From Rhodopseudomonas palustris HaA2 (GTDB lineage Bacteria > Pseudomonadota > Alphaproteobacteria > Rhizobiales > Xanthobacteraceae), in assembly GCF_000013365.1 (NCBI RefSeq), contig NC_007778.1, positions 2,480,001-2,544,000 on the forward strand: a stretch of 64,000 nucleotides of DNA. Direction: 5' to 3'. The position numbers and the translations under genes were made by a program. Each line of letters opens with the position of its first letter. Position 1 is the first letter of the stretch. Positions 60,966-64,000 of this stretch are shown here, one piece after another. The notes below the pieces were generated by a model. The model made no database searches and was not told the DNA's origin. It was given only the letters and a program-made list of their open reading frames with translations.

Positions 60966-61478
60966 ATGTCCGACACCCTCATCAGCAAGCTCGATCTTGA
61001 TGGCTTGCGCGAACTGTTTCAGGCCGCGGGCTATCGCGTCGAGACCGCGTCTGATCCGGTCGCGAGCCTCACTTATCTGCGTTCTGCCACGAACGGCCTT
61101 GCCTTCGACATTCGCCCGGGTAACCGTCTTTCGGACGGACAGGGCATCATCGATATCGCACTGGTCGCCGTGATTCAGGTGCAGGGCGAACTGCCGCTCG
61201 CCATCGTCAACCGCTGGAACGCGTCGCGGCGGTTCGGGCGGCTGCAACTGAGCGGCCCGTTCCTGGCATTGTCGCTCGACCTGCTGCTCGCTGGTGGCGT
61301 CAGCCGTGATCACCTGCGTGCCGAGATCGAGATCTGGGATCACCTGGTGCAGCAACTCATCGTGTTCCTGCGCGAGGAGCTCGCCGGGTTGGCGCAGCCG
61401 ACGAACGCCAATGGCGGTGGCGCTGCCGCTTCGCCGGCGGTTGAGCCCGGCCCGTCGCCAGCGGCGACGATGCAGTAA
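60966..61478 (+). CDS. YbjN-domain protein
   Basis: A 170-residue protein without signal peptide, best matched to the YbjN fold (putative sensory regulator / type III chaperone-like): LISKLDLDGLRELFQAAGYRVE, LAIVNRWNASRRFGRLQLSGPFLALSLDLLLAGGVS and LRAEIEIWDHLVQQLIVFLREEL. The last 30 residues are a Pro/Ala tail. YbjN domains resemble type III secretion chaperones, so a cytoplasmic chaperone role for an exported protein of this locus is possible (inference). Confidence 0.75.
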   Translation: MSDTLISKLDLDGLRELFQAAGYRVETASDPVASLTYLRSATNGLAFDIRPGNRLSDGQGIIDIALVAVIQVQGELPLAIVNRWNASRRFGRLQLSGPFLALSLDLLLAGGVSRDHLRAEIEIWDHLVQQLIVFLREELAGLAQPTNANGGGAAASPAVEPGPSPAATMQ

Positions 61479-61521
61479 GTATCAGCGACCGGCAGACGCG
61501 ATGATCGCTGGAGGACGGGCG

Positions 61522-61989
61522 ATGCGGTTCGGCGGCGAATGGCGTTCCAGAGTGGCGCGATGGCTCGGCCGCCCGCTCGCAGCGGCCGTCCGTTCGTCGG
61601 GATCTCCGGACGGGGTGATCGCCGTTCGCGAAGGATCGTCCGTCATTCCACCGGACTGGATCGAGTTCGCCTCCCTGCTACAAGAGCGGATCCAGCTCCG
61701 CCTGAACTCGGGCGATGCAGTCGCAACCCGGCTACAAACGGCGATGTGGAGCCAAGCCAGCGAGACCGGCGCTCCGCCCACGATCGCGCTACGCGTCTGG
61801 GTCGGTCCCGGTGGCCGCGTCGAGTGCGTCGAGGCTGAAGGGATGCAAGGCGACTTGGAAGGCGACTTGGATTGCAGGGGGCTGACGGTCGCGCTCGGAA
61901 ACGATGGTGACGTCGCGCGGGTGCCGGCTGGCATGCCGCAGCCGCTGCGAATGCGCCTCCTCGTGAAGTCGGCGGAGACGTCTCCGTGA
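61522..61989 (+). CDS. TonB-C-like domain protein without obvious export signal
   Basis: About 155 residues. The second half (55-155) has the TonB-C-like pattern of the locus: IALRVWVGPGGRVECVEAEGMQGDLEGDLDC and VPAGMPQPLRMRLLVKS. The N-terminus (RSRVARWLGRPLAAAVRSSG) is basic and only weakly hydrophobic, so location is unclear. ATG 61522 is chosen because ggagg lies seven bases upstream; ATG 61501 is possible. The TGA overlaps the GTG of the transglycosylase gene. Confidence 0.65.
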   Translation: MRFGGEWRSRVARWLGRPLAAAVRSSGSPDGVIAVREGSSVIPPDWIEFASLLQERIQLRLNSGDAVATRLQTAMWSQASETGAPPTIALRVWVGPGGRVECVEAEGMQGDLEGDLDCRGLTVALGNDGDVARVPAGMPQPLRMRLLVKSAETSP

Positions 61990-62777
61990 ATCGGGCTGAA
62001 AATCGACGCAAGCGATTGCGCATATACGGCGTCGCCGCAGCGGCGCTCGGCGTCCTGATCGTCGTTTCGGCCCGCGCTGAGCCAGTCGCATCGGCTGCGG
62101 CCGGGACATCGGCGACGGGTGCCGCCAGCGCGCCCAATTCAGCCGCAGCCAGAGTGGCCGCGGCGGAAGCGCCGCCGGCGCTGGTGACATCGGGGGCAAC
62201 CGCTGCGGCCGTCCGGCTGAACGGCAACTCGGCGTATCGCGCGCTGATTGTCAGGGAGGCCGAGCGGCACGGTCTCGCGCCGGCAATCGCCGAGGCAGTG
62301 ATGCACGTCGAGAGCGGCTTCAATCCCGACGCCGTCGGCAGTTCCGGTGAGATCGGATTGATGCAAGTCATGCCGCCGACCGCGCGAATGCTCGGCTTCG
62401 CCGGGAGCAATGCCGAACTCGCGGTTCCGGAAACCAACATCAAATACGGCGTGACCTATTTGGCGCAGGCGTGGCGCCTCGCCGGTGGTGATATCTGCAC
62501 CGCGACGATGAAGTATCGCGCCGGCCATGGTGAGACGCGGTTCTCTCAGCTGTCCGTCCAGTATTGCGTTGCGGTGCGCGCCAAATTGGCTGCGCTCGGG
62601 TTTCCGGTGACGGGTCAGGTCCCGGTCGCAACCTTCGGTGCCCCGGGTAGGGGTGGGATCGGCGCAGGCAACTGCGGGCGTCGCTGTTTGGCGGGGAACA
62701 CGATCGGACGCGTCAACCTCGCCGCGCTGAACGCGCAAATGAATACGCTGGTGGTGCAGGTCCGCGCCGGGAGGTGA
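61986..62777 (+). CDS. Lytic transglycosylase (SLT family)
   Basis: A 263-residue periplasmic peptidoglycan-cleaving enzyme. Signal anchor at about 12-30, an Ala-rich linker (32-80), then the SLT domain at about 82-190: catalytic Glu109 in AVMHVESGFNPDAVGSSGEIGLMQVMPPTA, and the NIKYGVTYLAQAW and YRAGHGE motifs. Such enzymes open the wall locally for large envelope machines, a plausible need for a TpsB/TonB export complex. Starts with GTG overlapping the stop of the previous gene. Confidence 0.92.
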   Translation: MNRAENRRKRLRIYGVAAAALGVLIVVSARAEPVASAAAGTSATGAASAPNSAAARVAAAEAPPALVTSGATAAAVRLNGNSAYRALIVREAERHGLAPAIAEAVMHVESGFNPDAVGSSGEIGLMQVMPPTARMLGFAGSNAELAVPETNIKYGVTYLAQAWRLAGGDICTATMKYRAGHGETRFSQLSVQYCVAVRAKLAALGFPVTGQVPVATFGAPGRGGIGAGNCGRRCLAGNTIGRVNLAALNAQMNTLVVQVRAGR

Positions 62778-62782
62778 AGCAA

Positions 62783-63283
62783 ATGCCGGTAGCGACATAT
62801 CGCCGGACGACATCTCGCAAAGGCGCGAACCCGGCGACGGCTGTTGTCGCGGTCGTGGCCGCCTTGGCGATCGCTTCGACCTCGGCGCTGGCGCAGGCGC
62901 CGATCCCGAACAGGCTTCCGCCGGTCACGATCGAACCCCCGCCACCGAGTTCTCTGCTGCCGGCTGCCCCCGTCACTGCGCCGCCCGCGCTCGACCTGGG
63001 CATCGCCGGGCGCGGCGCTGGCGGGCAGGGTGGTCCAGAGCGGTGCGGCGATGGTGCGGTCGGCAACGATCGCGCGTTGAGCTGCCTCAACCAGAGGCTC
63101 AAGCGCACCGTCGATCAGGTCAACCCGGTGATGAACACACCCCCGATCGATGCGAGATCGTCGGACCTCAAGGTCGGCACGGTGAACATCCCGGCGGTGC
63201 AACAGCAGTACGGAAGCAATTTCGGCATTTCGGTTGTGCCGTATCGCCCGAATTTGAGCTTTCCGTCGCCTCGCGGGCGGTGA
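62783..63283 (+). CDS. Secreted proline-rich protein, unidentified
   Basis: A ~166-residue protein: a hydrophobic export signal (AVVAVVAALAIASTSALAQ), a Pro-rich stretch (PIPNRLPPVTIEPPPPSSLLPAAP) and a C-terminal part with a Cys pair (RCGDGAVGNDRALSCLNQRLKRTVDQV) and KVGTVNIPAVQQQYGSNFGISVVPYRP. No family recognised. ATG 62783 has ggagg eight to twelve bases upstream, which itself overlaps the end of the transglycosylase gene. Last gene of the module C run before a 200-base gap. Confidence 0.65.
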   Translation: MPVATYRRTTSRKGANPATAVVAVVAALAIASTSALAQAPIPNRLPPVTIEPPPPSSLLPAAPVTAPPALDLGIAGRGAGGQGGPERCGDGAVGNDRALSCLNQRLKRTVDQVNPVMNTPPIDARSSDLKVGTVNIPAVQQQYGSNFGISVVPYRPNLSFPSPRGR

Positions 63284-63481
63284 CGACATTCGACGCAGGC
63301 TGACGCTGTCGAACGATGCAGCGCGGGTGCTGACTGACCGAGGCACGCGGCGGAAACCTGAGCCGATCGCCCGATCGGTGATTCGCCTGGACATATGAGT
63401 GTTGCAAACATCCCATAGGCATTTGCTTGAGGAAATCGGCTGCATCAATGCAATACCGAGAACGACAAGTTATCGCTCGCC

Positions 63482-64000
63482 GTGGTTGATCAAGGTGTCA
63501 TCCTTCGCGTGTTGATGCTTGCTGTCATCTTGCTCTCGAACAGTCCTGCGCGCGCCGCGGACGATCCGCAGAAGTTCGACATGCCGTCGCGGCCCCTCGC
63601 GGAAGCGCTCGTCGACTTTGCGGATCGGACAGGGATAGCCGCACTCATCGATTCCGAAACAGCGAGGGGCAAGACGTCCTCGGCCGTTCGAGGAACTCTG
63701 ACGCCGGCGAACGCCTTGCGAATTCTGCTCGCCGGTACCGGCCTATCGTTCAGGCGGGTCGGCGAGGCCGGATTTGCGGTCGGACCCAACACACGGGAGC
63801 CGGACTACGTCCATCAGGCGGGGCCGCGGGGCGGCGCTGGCCTGGAGGGCTATTTCGCGCGCCTTCAAACGGTGGTGGTGCAGTCGCTGTGCGTCAACGC
63901 CGATCTTCGCGCGACGCGATATCGCTCGGCGGTTCAAGTGTGGATCGGGCAGACGGGTGAAATCGACGCAGTCCACGCGCTCGGTTCGGCGGGCGATGCG
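63482..64000 (+). CDS. Module D: STN-domain / TonB-C-like protein, cut by the window end
   Basis: An open frame from GTG 63482 that runs to the last base, at least 173 codons. Signal peptide (LMLAVILLSNSPARA), STN domain at about 27-100 (QKFDMPSRPLAEALVDFADRTGIAALIDSE ... RGTLTPANALRILLAGTGLSFRR), then the beginning of a TonB-C-like domain (LQTVVVQSLC, VQVWIGQTGEIDAVHAL). It is the fourth protein of this kind and predicts a fourth sigma/FecR set beyond the window. GTG 63509 or ATG 63515 are alternative starts. Confidence 0.75.
   Translation, partial: MVDQGVILRVLMLAVILLSNSPARAADDPQKFDMPSRPLAEALVDFADRTGIAALIDSETARGKTSSAVRGTLTPANALRILLAGTGLSFRRVGEAGFAVGPNTREPDYVHQAGPRGGAGLEGYFARLQTVVVQSLCVNADLRATRYRSAVQVWIGQTGEIDAVHALGSAGDA

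Overview
The window looks like chromosome of a high-GC alphaproteobacterium of the Nitrobacteraceae (Rhodopseudomonas/Bradyrhizobium type). This rests on the GC-rich coding style, the WTGFYIGG-type outer membrane protein, the DUF2336 plus Hpt plus receiver signalling genes, the many hairpin-forming intergenic repeats and the two CCA-encoding tRNA genes. Species assignment is inference.

Left part (1-16.7 kb). Core-like genes are separated by repeat-filled spacers. They include a cut-off gene end, a DUF2336 protein, a receiver-domain regulator with an Hpt protein, several very small membrane or zinc-ribbon proteins, NAD kinase, a TPR protein, a lipoprotein, an outer membrane beta-barrel protein, two small secreted proteins, the 23S rRNA methyltransferase RlmB, tRNA-Thr(TGT) and tRNA-Tyr(GTA). 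A segment at about 6.1-9.3 kb of visibly lower GC interrupts this. It carries a C5-cytosine DNA methyltransferase facing a two-gene DUF262 plus MAE_28990-like HEPN operon, a probable small defence island. A gene remnant lies at its left edge.

Right part (16.7-64 kb, running off the window). This is one large, repeatedly built locus for two-partner secretion. Three complete modules and the start of a fourth each begin with a secreted protein that joins an STN domain to a TonB-C-like domain. In the complete modules an ECF sigma factor and a FecR-type membrane anti-sigma factor follow. Module A (16.7-31.4 kb) and module B (33.5-48.0 kb) each end in a giant filamentous-haemagglutinin-like exoprotein of about 4,000 residues (TpsA1, TpsA2). 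A trypsin-like protease gene and a small TonB-C-like gene lie between them. Module C (48.4-63.3 kb) instead carries a classical TonB, the only TpsB/FhaC-type outer membrane transporter in the window, an ExbB-type proton channel fused to a periplasmic DUF2341/LamG lectin-like region, ExbD, a second TonB, a porin, a coiled-coil periplasmic protein, a parvulin-type peptidyl-prolyl isomerase, a YbjN-domain protein, another TonB-C-like protein and a lytic transglycosylase. Many of these genes overlap by a few bases, which suggests coupled translation. Module D starts at 63.5 kb.

Working model (inference). TpsB exports both giant adhesins. The dedicated ExbB-ExbD-TonB machine and the seven small TonB-C-like domains link envelope energy or status to STN-FecR-sigma signalling that sets expression of each exoprotein. 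The isomerase and transglycosylase would help the exoproteins cross the periplasm and cell wall. I do not know of a described system with this gene content.
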